From an uncultured Prevotellaceae bacterium (GTDB lineage: Bacteria; Bacteroidota; Bacteroidia; Bacteroidales; Bacteroidaceae): a stretch of 64,000 nt of DNA. A program made the translations under genes and the position numbers. The stretch spans positions 124,001 through 188,000 of the forward strand of contig OMXV01000001.1 of NCBI GenBank assembly GCA_900315075.1. Reading direction: 5' to 3'. Positions 7,534 to 16,300 of the stretch are shown one piece after another; position 1 is the first letter of the stretch, and every line of letters starts with the position of its first letter. The notes under the pieces are model-generated. The model saw only the letters and a program-made list of their open reading frames with translations, made no database searches and was not told the DNA's origin.

Positions 7534-9552
7534 ATGAACGACAAAAAAATTATGAACAAAGCGGCCAACAACATCCGTATTTTGGCTGCATCAATGGTAG
7601 AAAAAGCAAAGTCTGGCCACCCTGGAGGTGCCATGGGCGGTGCTGATTTCATCAATGTGCTCTTCTCAGAGTTTTTGGTTTACGACCCCGAGAATCCCGC
7701 ATGGGAAGGCCGTGACCGTTTCTTCCTCGACCCAGGTCACATGTCACCTATGCTCTATTCCGCCCTTGCCCTGCAAGGCAAATTCACCCTCGATGAACTC
7801 AAGGAGTTCCGTCAGTGGGGTTCTCCCACTCCCGGTCACCCCGAGCGTGAGATTGAGCGCGGCATAGAAAACACTTCAGGTCCACTTGGTCAGGGACACA
7901 CTTTTGCTGCCGGTGCCGCTGTGGCTGAGAAATTCCTTGAGGCTCGCTTAGGCAAGACTCCTATGCAGCACAAGATCTATGCTTACATCTCCGACGGTGG
8001 TGTGGAAGAAGAAATCTCTCAAGGCACAGGTCGTATTGCTGGCATCTTAGGTCTGAACAACCTGATTATGTTCTACGATTCCAACGACATCCAGCTCTCC
8101 ACCGAGTGCAACGTGGTGATGAAGGAAGACACCGAAGCCAAATATAAGGCTTGGGGATGGAACGTGATTAACATCGACGGCAACGATGCCGATGCCATCC
8201 GCGAGGCACTGAAAGCTGCCCAGAAGGAAGAGAAACGCCCCACCCTCATCATTGGCAAGACCATCATGGGCAAGGGTGCCTTGAAGGCCGACGGCAGTAG
8301 CTATGAGCACAACATTGCCACCCACGGTGCTCCTCTTGGCGGTGATGCCTTTATCAACACCATCAAGAACCTCGGCGGCAACCCCGACTCACCATTCGAA
8401 ATCTTCCCCGAAGTGCAGAAGCTTTATGCCGACCGCCGCGAGGAACTGAAGAAGATTGTGGCTGCCCGTCATCAGGAAGAGGCAGAGTGGGCAGCTGGTC
8501 ATCCCGACCAGGCTGTGATGCTCAAGGAGTGGTTCTCAGGCAAGGCTCCCAAGGTAGATTGGTCAGTTCTTGTACAGAAAGAAGGTGCTGCCACCCGTGC
8601 AGCCTCTGCAGCATGCCTTGGCGTACTTGCAGAGCAAGTTCCCAACATGATTTGCGCTTCCGCCGACCTTTCCAACTCCGACAAGACCGACGGTTTCTTG
8701 AAGAAGACCCATTCTCTTTCTGCCGACGACTTCACTGGTGCCTTCTTCCAGGCAGGTGTTGCTGAGTTGACTATGGCTTGCATGTGTATTGGTATGTACC
8801 TGCATGGTGGTGTCATTCCCGCTTGCGGTACCTTCTTCGTATTCTCCGACTATATGAAACCAGCCGTACGTATGGCCGCCTTGATGGAAGTGCCTATCAA
8901 GTTTATCTGGACCCACGATGCATTCCGTGTAGGTGAGGATGGTCCCACCCATGAGCCTGTGGAGCAAGAGGCACAGATTCGCCTGATGGAGAAACTGAAG
9001 AACCACAGTGGTCGCGACAGTGTACGCGTCTTCCGTCCTGCTGATGCCGATGAGACCACCGTCTGTTGGGCAATGGCAATGGAGAACATGGACACCCCGA
9101 CCGCCCTTGTGCTTTCACGTCAGAACATCGCTAAACTGCCCGCCGGCAACGACTACGAGCAGGCCCGCAAGGGTGCCTATATCGTGGCAGGCAGCGATGC
9201 CGACTATGATGTGATTCTGCTGGCCAGCGGTAGTGAGGTTTCCACCCTTGTGGCAGGTGCCGAACTACTTCGTGCCGACGGTATCAAGGTTCGTATTGTG
9301 AGTGCTCCTTCCGAGGGTCTCTTCCGCTGCCAGAGCAAAGAATACCAGGAGAGCGTTCTGCCGAAGGGCGCCAAGGTATTTGGTATGACAGCTGGTCTGC
9401 CTGTTACCCTTGAGGGTCTGGCAGGTGCCAATGGCCGTGTCTTCGGTATGCCGAGCTTTGGTTTCTCAGCACCCTACAAAGTGCTCGACGAGAAATTAGG
9501 CTTCAACGGCCAGAATGTTTACAACCAAGTGAAAGCTTTCCTTGCAGAGTAA
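7534..9552 (+). CDS. tkt: Transketolase
   Basis: This 672-residue thiamine-diphosphate enzyme moves two-carbon units between ketose and aldose phosphates in the non-oxidative pentose-phosphate pathway. It is a full-length single polypeptide with the three expected parts: the N-terminal ThDP-binding domain (KAKSGHPGGAMGGADF near residue 25, GPLGQGHTFAAGAA, then SDGGVEEEISQG in the position of the usual GDG motif), the central Pyr domain (GVAELTMACMCIGMYLHGG, then THDAFRVGEDGPTHEPVEQ), and a C-terminal domain (DVILLASGSEVSTLVAGAELL). It takes D-xylulose-5-phosphate, the product of AraA/B/D, which explains its position. rpiB starts one base after its stop codon, so the two are translated from one message. 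Confidence 0.96.
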   Translation: MNDKKIMNKAANNIRILAASMVEKAKSGHPGGAMGGADFINVLFSEFLVYDPENPAWEGRDRFFLDPGHMSPMLYSALALQGKFTLDELKEFRQWGSPTPGHPEREIERGIENTSGPLGQGHTFAAGAAVAEKFLEARLGKTPMQHKIYAYISDGGVEEEISQGTGRIAGILGLNNLIMFYDSNDIQLSTECNVVMKEDTEAKYKAWGWNVINIDGNDADAIREALKAAQKEEKRPTLIIGKTIMGKGALKADGSSYEHNIATHGAPLGGDAFINTIKNLGGNPDSPFEIFPEVQKLYADRREELKKIVAARHQEEAEWAAGHPDQAVMLKEWFSGKAPKVDWSVLVQKEGAATRAASAACLGVLAEQVPNMICASADLSNSDKTDGFLKKTHSLSADDFTGAFFQAGVAELTMACMCIGMYLHGGVIPACGTFFVFSDYMKPAVRMAALMEVPIKFIWTHDAFRVGEDGPTHEPVEQEAQIRLMEKLKNHSGRDSVRVFRPADADETTVCWAMAMENMDTPTALVLSRQNIAKLPAGNDYEQARKGAYIVAGSDADYDVILLASGSEVSTLVAGAELLRADGIKVRIVSAPSEGLFRCQSKEYQESVLPKGAKVFGMTAGLPVTLEGLAGANGRVFGMPSFGFSAPYKVLDEKLGFNGQNVYNQVKAFLAE

Positions 9553-9553
9553 T

Positions 9554-10012
9554 ATGATCGACGTTAAGACTATCGGCATAGCCAGCGACCACGCTGGCTA
9601 TGCTCTTAAACAGTTTGTCAAGAGATACCTCGAAGACAACGGCTATGCCTATCATGACTATGGCACCTACAGTGAGCAGTCGTGCGACTACTCCGACTTT
9701 GGCCATGCCTTGGCACGTGGTATAGAGAATGGTGAGGTTTATCCCGGTATTGCCATCTGTGGCAGCGGCGAGGGCATCAATATGACGCTGAACAAACATC
9801 AGTCTATCCGCGCCGGCCTTTGCTGGATTCCAGAGATTGCCCACCTCATCCGCCAGCACAACAATGCCAATGTGCTTGTGATGCCCGGAAGATTTATCGA
9901 CGAGGCTACAGCAGAGCGGATAATGGACGAATTTTTCGCCACCGATTTCGAGGGTGGCCGTCATCAGGCCCGTATCGACAAGATTCCTTTGCCAGCCAAC
10001 GACTTAGCATAG
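9554..10012 (+). CDS. rpiB: Ribose-5-phosphate isomerase B
   Basis: This 152-residue RpiB/LacAB-family isomerase interconverts ribose-5-phosphate and ribulose-5-phosphate. Features are GIASDHAGYALKQFVKRYL at the N-terminus, the catalytic-Cys region SEQSCDYSDFGH, and the anion-hole segment CGSGEGINMTLNKH, followed by AGLCW and NNANVLVMPGRFID. The ATG at 9554 is preferred over an in-frame TTG at 9542, because the ATG lies one base after the transketolase stop and gives the standard N-terminus. Together with transketolase it completes entry of arabinose carbon into the pentose-phosphate pathway. Confidence 0.95.
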   Translation: MIDVKTIGIASDHAGYALKQFVKRYLEDNGYAYHDYGTYSEQSCDYSDFGHALARGIENGEVYPGIAICGSGEGINMTLNKHQSIRAGLCWIPEIAHLIRQHNNANVLVMPGRFIDEATAERIMDEFFATDFEGGRHQARIDKIPLPANDLA

Positions 10013-10100
10013 AATGTCAGCACAAAGACACAGAAGCACAGAGCAGAACGAAAAATTCCGTCGCTCTGTGCCTTTGTGTTGAATTGCATCATAAACCACC

Positions 10101-10550
10101 ATGACACGCCCTCCCAAGCGTTGCCTCACCGCCTTAGCAGGATTGACTCTTCTCACGGTTGGAGGTATGATCTATATTCTCTATAGACCTCAGTCATTGC
10201 TGGTCTTTCACATAGCCGACAAGTGGGGATTATCCGTATGGATAACTCATCTTCGACAATGTGCCCCAACTCTCAATATGCCCGAATGGGTGATTTATAG
10301 TTTGCCTGGTGGGTTGTGGGCTGCCGCTTATATCCTCATTATCGAGGCTATCACCCAACCATGGCGACGAAGGAAACGGATGCTATGGGCAAGCACTATT
10401 CCACTATGCGGTATTATCTCCGAGCTGCTGCAAGGGGTTGGCTGCCTCCCCGGCACGTTCGACATCATCGATGTTCTCTGCTATATAGTGCCTATTGCAG
10501 TTTACACATTATTGAAAATGAAAAGTAGTTTAAGGGTAGTTAAAGAGTAG
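10101..10550 (+). CDS. VanZ-like membrane protein
   Basis: This 149-residue inner-membrane protein has about four hydrophobic helices: residues 8-27, 62-80, around 95-110 and 122-140. The segment SELLQGVGCLPGTFDIIDVLCY matches the conserved acidic signature of VanZ-like proteins. Function is not known for most family members. The predicted C-terminal residues KMKSSLRVVKE, and the TAG stop, are encoded by an intergenic repeat (GTAGTTAAAGAGTAG), so the tail is probably not functionally selected. A short imperfect inverted repeat built of CACAAAG/CTCTGTG words lies just upstream (10020-10080). Confidence 0.72.
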   Translation: MTRPPKRCLTALAGLTLLTVGGMIYILYRPQSLLVFHIADKWGLSVWITHLRQCAPTLNMPEWVIYSLPGGLWAAAYILIIEAITQPWRRRKRMLWASTIPLCGIISELLQGVGCLPGTFDIIDVLCYIVPIAVYTLLKMKSSLRVVKE

Positions 10551-10700
10551 TTAAAAGGGAGTTAAAGGGACATTACCATTGAAGATTAAAGATTGAAAAT
10601 TGAAAATTCTCTACAACTATAGCTTTTTTCTCCGTATGTTGCGGCTTCGCCACAGCTCCCCTCCCAAAACTCCCCAGCATTTGTCCAAACTCCTACACTC
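10511..10700 (+). repeat. Composite intergenic repeat, copy B
   Basis: This copy overlaps the 3' end of the VanZ-like gene. It holds GTAGTTAAAGG-type 11-mers, GGGACATTACC, an ATTGAAGATTAAAGATTG array and the tail CTCTACAACTATAGC, TTTTTTCTCCGTATGTTGC, GGCTTCGCCACAGC and CTCCCCAGCAT. The tail is nearly identical to copy F at 60.3-60.4 kb. Confidence 0.75.
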
Positions 10701-10723
10701 CCAAACTCCCAAAATAAGCCACC

Positions 10724-11755
10724 ATGTCCATTAAAAACAACAAAGTAATCACCACCCTCGCTATTTGTGCGACTGTGGTTTTCGTCATTCTCGGTCTGCT
10801 GACCATCGTATCCATCCTCACTGATGATGACAAAGAGGAAAGCGAACTTGAAAAAGCAGTTCAAGAACAAGAAAGGTTTAAATCGGATGAAGAGGAAAAA
10901 GATAGCGTAGTTATCAGCGAACCTCTGGAGGGTGACCCCTATAAAGAACTGGACGAACTGATTGGACTTGAAGATGTGAAGGAAGAAGTGAGAAGCCTCG
11001 CCAATTTCGTTAAAGTGCAGAAGATGAGACAGGAAAAGGGTTTGAAGACCCCCAAGATGTCTTACCATTTGGTGTTCACTGGCAGTCCCGGCACAGGAAA
11101 GACCACCGTGGCACGCATTGTAGCACGCATCTACAAAGACCTTGGCATATTGAAACGTGGACACACTGTGGAGACCGACCGCTCGGGCTTAGTGGCAGAA
11201 TACATGGGACAGACAGCCATCAAGACCAACGCGCTCGTTGATTCCGCCCTCAACGGCGTGCTGTTTATCGACGAGGCCTACGCATTGGTCCCCGATGCCA
11301 GTTACAGTGGTGGAGACTATGGCCAGGAAGCTATTTCCACCCTACTCAAGCGTATGGAGGATGACCGCGACCGACTGGTGGTCATCATTGCCGGTTATCC
11401 CAAGGAGATGCAGCGTTTTATCGACTCCAACCCCGGTTTAAAATCGCGCTTCAACCGATACATCAACTTCCCCGACTACACAGCCGAGGAACTCTACCGC
11501 ATCTACCTGATGTATGCCAAGAAAAACGAATATACACTCAATCAGGAAGCCGGAGTCTATCTGCGTGAGCGACTTGAAGATGTGGTGGAACATAAAACTC
11601 GCAATTTCGGCAATGCCCGCTATGTGCGCAACATCTTCGAAAAGTCCATTCAGCGCCAGGCCAACCGCATCAGCCGTATGAAATCACCCAAAGATAATGA
11701 CCTCACAGAGATTAAGAAAGAAGACTTAGAGGGTCTGTTGGAAATTGAAAAGTAG
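10724..11755 (+). CDS. Membrane-anchored AAA+ ATPase (CbbX/SpoVK-like)
   Basis: This 343-residue protein has an N-terminal transmembrane helix (about residues 9-32), an acidic helical linker (36-62) and one AAA+ domain of the CbbX/SpoVK type. Walker A is GSPGTGKTT (120-128), Walker B is LFIDEAYAL (180-188), and a pore-loop-like region AEYMGQTAIKT and a C-terminal lid (RYVRNIFEKSIQRQ) follow. Such ATPases remodel protein partners; the partner here is unknown, and the resemblance to the Rubisco activase CbbX is at family level only. No Rubisco gene is in the window. It stands alone between repeat copy B and another repeat tract. Its last residues (LLEIEK) and stop come from a GAAATTGAAAAGTAG repeat word. 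Confidence 0.85.
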   Translation: MSIKNNKVITTLAICATVVFVILGLLTIVSILTDDDKEESELEKAVQEQERFKSDEEEKDSVVISEPLEGDPYKELDELIGLEDVKEEVRSLANFVKVQKMRQEKGLKTPKMSYHLVFTGSPGTGKTTVARIVARIYKDLGILKRGHTVETDRSGLVAEYMGQTAIKTNALVDSALNGVLFIDEAYALVPDASYSGGDYGQEAISTLLKRMEDDRDRLVVIIAGYPKEMQRFIDSNPGLKSRFNRYINFPDYTAEELYRIYLMYAKKNEYTLNQEAGVYLRERLEDVVEHKTRNFGNARYVRNIFEKSIQRQANRISRMKSPKDNDLTEIKKEDLEGLLEIEK

Positions 11756-11938
11756 TTTTTAGTAGTAAGTAGTAAGAGGTAAGAGAATACCCCCTACTAT
11801 TCTCACCCGTTCACTTCACTAATCCCATTCGTCCTATTTAAGCCTCATTCATCTCATTACGAAAGCGGCAGAGGTATTCTCTTACCTCTTACCTCTTACC
11901 TCTCACCCCTTACCTCTCACCTCTTACCTCTTAGATAA
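11756..11938 (+). repeat. Intergenic inverted repeat with CTTACCTCT array
   Basis: AGTAAGAGGTAAGAGAATACC (11770s-11790s) is mirrored by GGTATTCTCTTACCTCTT near 11873-11890. The right side continues as a tandem array of CTTACCTCT/CTCACCTCT words up to 11933. The inner ~80 bp shows no ORF. A related word (GAGGTAAGAGAATAC) occurs near 61380-61395 upstream of metA. Confidence 0.6.
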
Positions 11939-11970
11939 CACTCCCCCTCACCACTAAAAAATTCACAATA

Positions 11971-12912
11971 ATGAAAAAGACCAGAATCACAGAATTATTT
12001 GGCATTGAATACCCTGTCATTCAGGGTGGCATGGTATGGATTAGCGGTTGGCGTCTTGCCGCCGCTGTAAGCAACGCCGGAGGATTGGGCCTGCTTGGAG
12101 CCGGTTCGATGCACCCTGAAACGTTGTTAGAACACATCCAAAAAATGAAAGCCGCCACGACAAAACCGTGGGGTGTGAACATACCATTGATGTACCCGGA
12201 GATTGACCGGTTGATAGAGATGATTATCAATGAAGGTGTGAAAATCGTCTTTACCTCTGCCGGCAGTCCTAAGAAATACACCCAGCGTTTCCACGACGCA
12301 GGCATCAAAGTGGCTCATGTCGTTTCCAGTTCAAAATTTGCCCGCAAATGCGAGGAAGCCGGTGTTGATGCCATTGTAGCAGAAGGCTTTGAGGCAGGTG
12401 GACATAATGGACGTGAGGAGACCACCACACTGACACTGATTCCCCAGGTGCGTCGCGCCACCACACTCCCACTGATTGCCGCCGGTGGCATCGCCTCAGG
12501 CGAGGCAGTCCTTGCCTCAATGGTATTGGGTGCCGAGGGTGTTCAGATAGGCACACTCTTTGCGCTTACCCAGGAGAGCAGTGCGTCGGAAGCCTACAAA
12601 CAACGGTGCATCTCACTGGAAGAGGGCGACACGATGTTGACACTGAAAGCCATCTCTCCCACCCGCATGATAAAGAACGACCTCTACAAACGTCTCTTTG
12701 ATGCACAGGCTCAAGGTGCCAGCGTGGAAGAACTTCGCGCCATCCTTGGACAGGCAGCCTCAAAACGTGGTATATTTGAGGGCGACATCGACAACGGCGA
12801 GTTGGAAATTGGACAAATAGCCTCAGCCATCAAAGACATCCCACCTGTTAGCGAGGTGATGGAACGACTGAAAAAAGAATACCAAGAGGCGTTATTGAAA
12901 ATTGAAGAGTAG
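11971..12912 (+). CDS. NPD/FabK-family FMN flavoprotein (nitronate monooxygenase or enoyl-ACP reductase II)
   Basis: This 313-residue TIM-barrel flavoprotein contains the start GIEYPVIQGGMVWIS, the FMN/substrate segment EGFEAGGHNGREETTTL and the phosphate-binding AAGGIASGEAVLASMVLGA. Two families share this pattern: nitronate monooxygenases and FabK-type enoyl-ACP reductases. The QGGM...WIS start and EAGGH followed by TTTL with a late KTLPTRM-like region (AISPTRMIKNDL) lean to FabK, but the choice is not secure. It is a single gene with repeats on both sides and no pathway context. The last residues (LLKIEE) and the TAG stop overlap the repeat word GAAAATTGAAGAGTAG. Confidence 0.8.
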   Translation: MKKTRITELFGIEYPVIQGGMVWISGWRLAAAVSNAGGLGLLGAGSMHPETLLEHIQKMKAATTKPWGVNIPLMYPEIDRLIEMIINEGVKIVFTSAGSPKKYTQRFHDAGIKVAHVVSSSKFARKCEEAGVDAIVAEGFEAGGHNGREETTTLTLIPQVRRATTLPLIAAGGIASGEAVLASMVLGAEGVQIGTLFALTQESSASEAYKQRCISLEEGDTMLTLKAISPTRMIKNDLYKRLFDAQAQGASVEELRAILGQAASKRGIFEGDIDNGELEIGQIASAIKDIPPVSEVMERLKKEYQEALLKIEE

Positions 12913-13130
12913 TTAAAGGGTATTTAAAGAGTAGTTAAAAGGGAGTTAAAGGGACATTACTATTCAACATTCAACATTGAAAATTGAATATTGAATATTG
13001 AAAGGTAGTTAAAGGGTGTTAAATGGGCAAATGCTTTGATATTTAAGACCTGAAACAAATATATAGTGTCTAACTTCTCATACAGAAGTCACTTCTAACT
13101 CCTAACTTCTAACTCCTAACTAAAATACAC
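12896..13130 (+). repeat. Composite intergenic repeat, copy C, and CTAACTTCT words
   Basis: GTAGTTAAAGG-type units, GGGACATTACTATTC and an ATTGAAAATTGAATATTG array are followed by another GTAGTTAAAGG unit. The CTTCTAACTCCTAAC tandem words then run at 13090-13122. The CCGTATG tail seen in copies A, B and F is missing. No ORF of note is seen between the flavoprotein gene and the large secreted protein gene. Confidence 0.65.
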
Positions 13131-13140
13131 CACTTATTAT

Positions 13141-13176
13141 AAAATCGCAGGAAAATAGCTATTTTCCTGCGATTTT
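13141..13176. terminator. Perfect 36-bp palindrome, probable bidirectional terminator
   Basis: AAAATCGCAGGAAAATAG is followed immediately by its exact complement, with A and T runs at the ends and a further T tract on the + strand. It lies 230 bp after the flavoprotein gene and 200 bp before the secreted-protein gene, and insulates the two. Confidence 0.75.
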
Positions 13177-13251
13177 TTATCAAATTGTCGCAAAAAAGCA
13201 TGATTTTGCAAGAATTTAGCACAAAAAATTCCACAATTTAAAAATATTAAC

Positions 13252-13259
13252 TATTTTTG
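13252..13259 (+). promoter_or_regulatory. Possible -7 element (TAnnTTTG)
   Basis: TATTTTTG matches the Bacteroidetes -7 consensus. It lies about 120 bp before the secreted-protein start, after the palindromic terminator. No good TTTG -33 element at the usual 19-bp spacing is seen, so this is tentative. Confidence 0.35.
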
Positions 13260-13378
13260 TATGTTAAATTGCACGAAATGTATAATAAGGCATTAATATG
13301 TCGATTAAGGAATGGCATTTAGCGCCTCCTAAATAGCTACATCATTATTATTCAATTTATTAACTAAGTATTATTCCT

Positions 13379-16300
13379 ATGAGTAAAAAACTAACGATTT
13401 TCCTGATGGGAGTTTTTGCTATGATATTAGCAACAGCTCCAGCACAGGCACAGTCTATGAAGGATCGTATTGCACAAATCCGGTCCCAACAGACGATGAG
13501 AAAGTATTCGCCTGTGATGAACAATGTGCGGGAAGCCAAAAAGGCCGAGTTGCAGGCCATCCATCCGAAATTCTTCCGTGGTCATGGCATTAATCCCGCC
13601 AAAAAGACTAACAACTTGATACAGTCACCGCTATCCATGCGTCCACTCAGTCGTTTTAATACGACAAACTATGGCACCGGACAGATTCTGATGGCCGCAA
13701 ACAACACCAGCCTCATTGCCAATGTAACCTACTTTCCTGGCATAGAATCCGCTTCGGAGCGCACTATCAGTCGGTTTAGCCCCAGTGCACCTACGACGAT
13801 GGAAACGTTGGCAACAGGCGCCTACACATTCTTCAATGGCGCTGCCATCCAAGATGGAATCTACTATGGCGTGTATTTAAATTTAGATTATTATAAAGAC
13901 AATGGCTACTGGTGGATAGACTACTATTCATTTAATGCAGAGACATGGGAGTTAATTGAAGATGGAGAGACAGAAAGCCTCTCGATGGTTGCCGACGAAC
14001 TTGCCACAACAGCCGACGGTACGATATATGGAGCATTCTGGAATGCAGATGGTAGTGGAAGCGAACTTGGCATCCCCAACTATGCCAACCAGACACGTAC
14101 AACCATCGGCACATTACAGAACGATTATGTGGCCATGGGTATTACCAAAGCCGGTGTGCTTTATGGCATCGCCAGCGACGGTAACCTCTACAAGATAGAC
14201 AAAACCACTGCTGCCGAGACACTTATCGGTTCTACAGGTATCTCGGTGGCAAATTCTGAAGGTAATTACTATTATCAGACAGGTGAAATCGACCAAAAGG
14301 ATGACACATTCTACTGGTTAGGTACGCCCTATGAAACAGGTGAGTGCAGTCTCTACACTGTCAATCTCAGCACAGGTAAAGCTACTCTGGTGAAGTCATT
14401 GGGCGAATACTCTATTACAGGTTTACTCGTTGAAAAACCCGCAGCTGCAGCTGATGCCCCTGCAGCCGTTACCGACCTGGCCGCCAACTTTGCCGCAGGT
14501 TCCACCACAGGTGAAATCAGTTTTAAGGCTCCTACTAAGACATACGGAGGAAGCACTCTTTCTGGCACTCTGAACTACAGCATCAAATGCGATGACAATG
14601 AAGTTGCCAAAGGTACCACCTCAGCAGGCAGCACAGTAAAGGCTAACGTTACACTACCTCAAGGAAAGCACACTATCCAGGTGATAGTCTCCAATTCTGC
14701 TGGTGATAGTCCTTCAGCGAAACTGGAAATCTTAGTTGGCGCCTACGAGATACCATATTTTGCCGATTTTACCAACCAAAATGAATTCAACCTCTATACG
14801 GTGCTTGATGCCAACGGTGACGGTTCTACCTTCTCATTCAGCAGTGGAGTTGGAGCACGCTATCGTTATAACAGCAAAAATGTCGGTGACGACTGGCTTT
14901 TCTCACCGCCCATCCACATGAAAGCTGGCAAGACTTATAGCGTCATTGTTACAGCATACGCCGGAATGGAAAAATATCCCGAACGCTTTGAAGTGAAGGT
15001 AGGTAAGACAGCTTCAGCAGATGCCATGACCATCACAGCTATTCAGCCTACCGATGTTACAGTAGCCGACGTTACCGATTATGATGGTACGTTGAAAGTG
15101 AATGAAGAAGGCAACTACATCGTAGGCATCCATGCCATCAGCGACGCCGACATGTTCTACCTCAATGTCAGGTCTATCTCCATCGAGGCCGGTCCTGATG
15201 AGAATGCCCCAGATGCTGTCACCAACCTGACCGTCACTCCCGATCCAGAGGGTTATACCGCTGCAACTATCAGTTTTGTGGCTCCAACAAAGAACATTGG
15301 TGGTCAGAATCTATCAGGCAAGATTACAGCCGACATCTACCGTGACAATACACTGATTAAGAGTCTTACCAACGTCACTCCAGGTGCAAAACAAACCTAC
15401 GATGACACTGCAGACGACCTGACCATTGGCACACATAGTTATTATGTAATATGCTCCAATGGTAGTGGTGCTGGTCTGAAGAGCGAGGTTGTCTCTGCCT
15501 ATATTGGTTACGATATACCAGCTGAGATAGAAGAAGTTACAGTAAGAGACAATATCGGTACCCTTACATTCAAATGGGACAAGGTGACAACCGGTGCCAA
15601 TGGTGGCGTGGTCAATCCTGATAACATAAAATATATCATTTGGTCTCTCGAATATGATGGTACTTATCTCTACTTGGATGAGAAGCTCGACTCTGTGCAA
15701 GGCGCAACATCAGCCACCGTCACATTCGATGCCAATGTGGGTGATCAGGAATTCGGCTACTTTGCCGTACAGCCCAAGAACGATGCTGGGGAAGCTAATG
15801 GTACCGTAGCAGCTCTCATCGTGGGTAAGCCCTTCGAACTACCACTTGAAGAACATTTCGCCAATGGTAAGTTGGAGATTCCAGGATGGTTCTCAGAGAC
15901 TGACGGTAGTGGTAACATCAGCATGTCCTTAGTAGGCACAGAGTCCTCAGATGGCGACGGCTATAGTATCGTTGTCACCTCGAAGGCTGGCGACTCAGAG
16001 GGCAGCCTCACACCTGGTAAGCTCAAGTTGAATGGAGCCACAAACCCAACACTTCTATTCGACGTGAAGAGCACCTCTACCAACAACCAGCTCTTTGTCA
16101 TCGTAGAAAAGATTGATGGCACAGAAGAAGTGGTGAAGAACGGTTTCGTTCCCACATCCGACTTCCAGACCATCAGTGTTGACTTGAAGAAGTATGCCAA
16201 CGAACCTTACGTCTTCGTGAAGTTCAATACCACCTTCGACGAGGCAGGCTCCTACTACATCGACAACATCTACTATCTCGACAAGTATGAATACAACCTT

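Noticed and set aside
10724-11755. Rubisco activase CbbX beside pentose-phosphate genes
   Set aside because: Only the AAA+ family matches; there is a membrane anchor and no Rubisco or Calvin-cycle gene.
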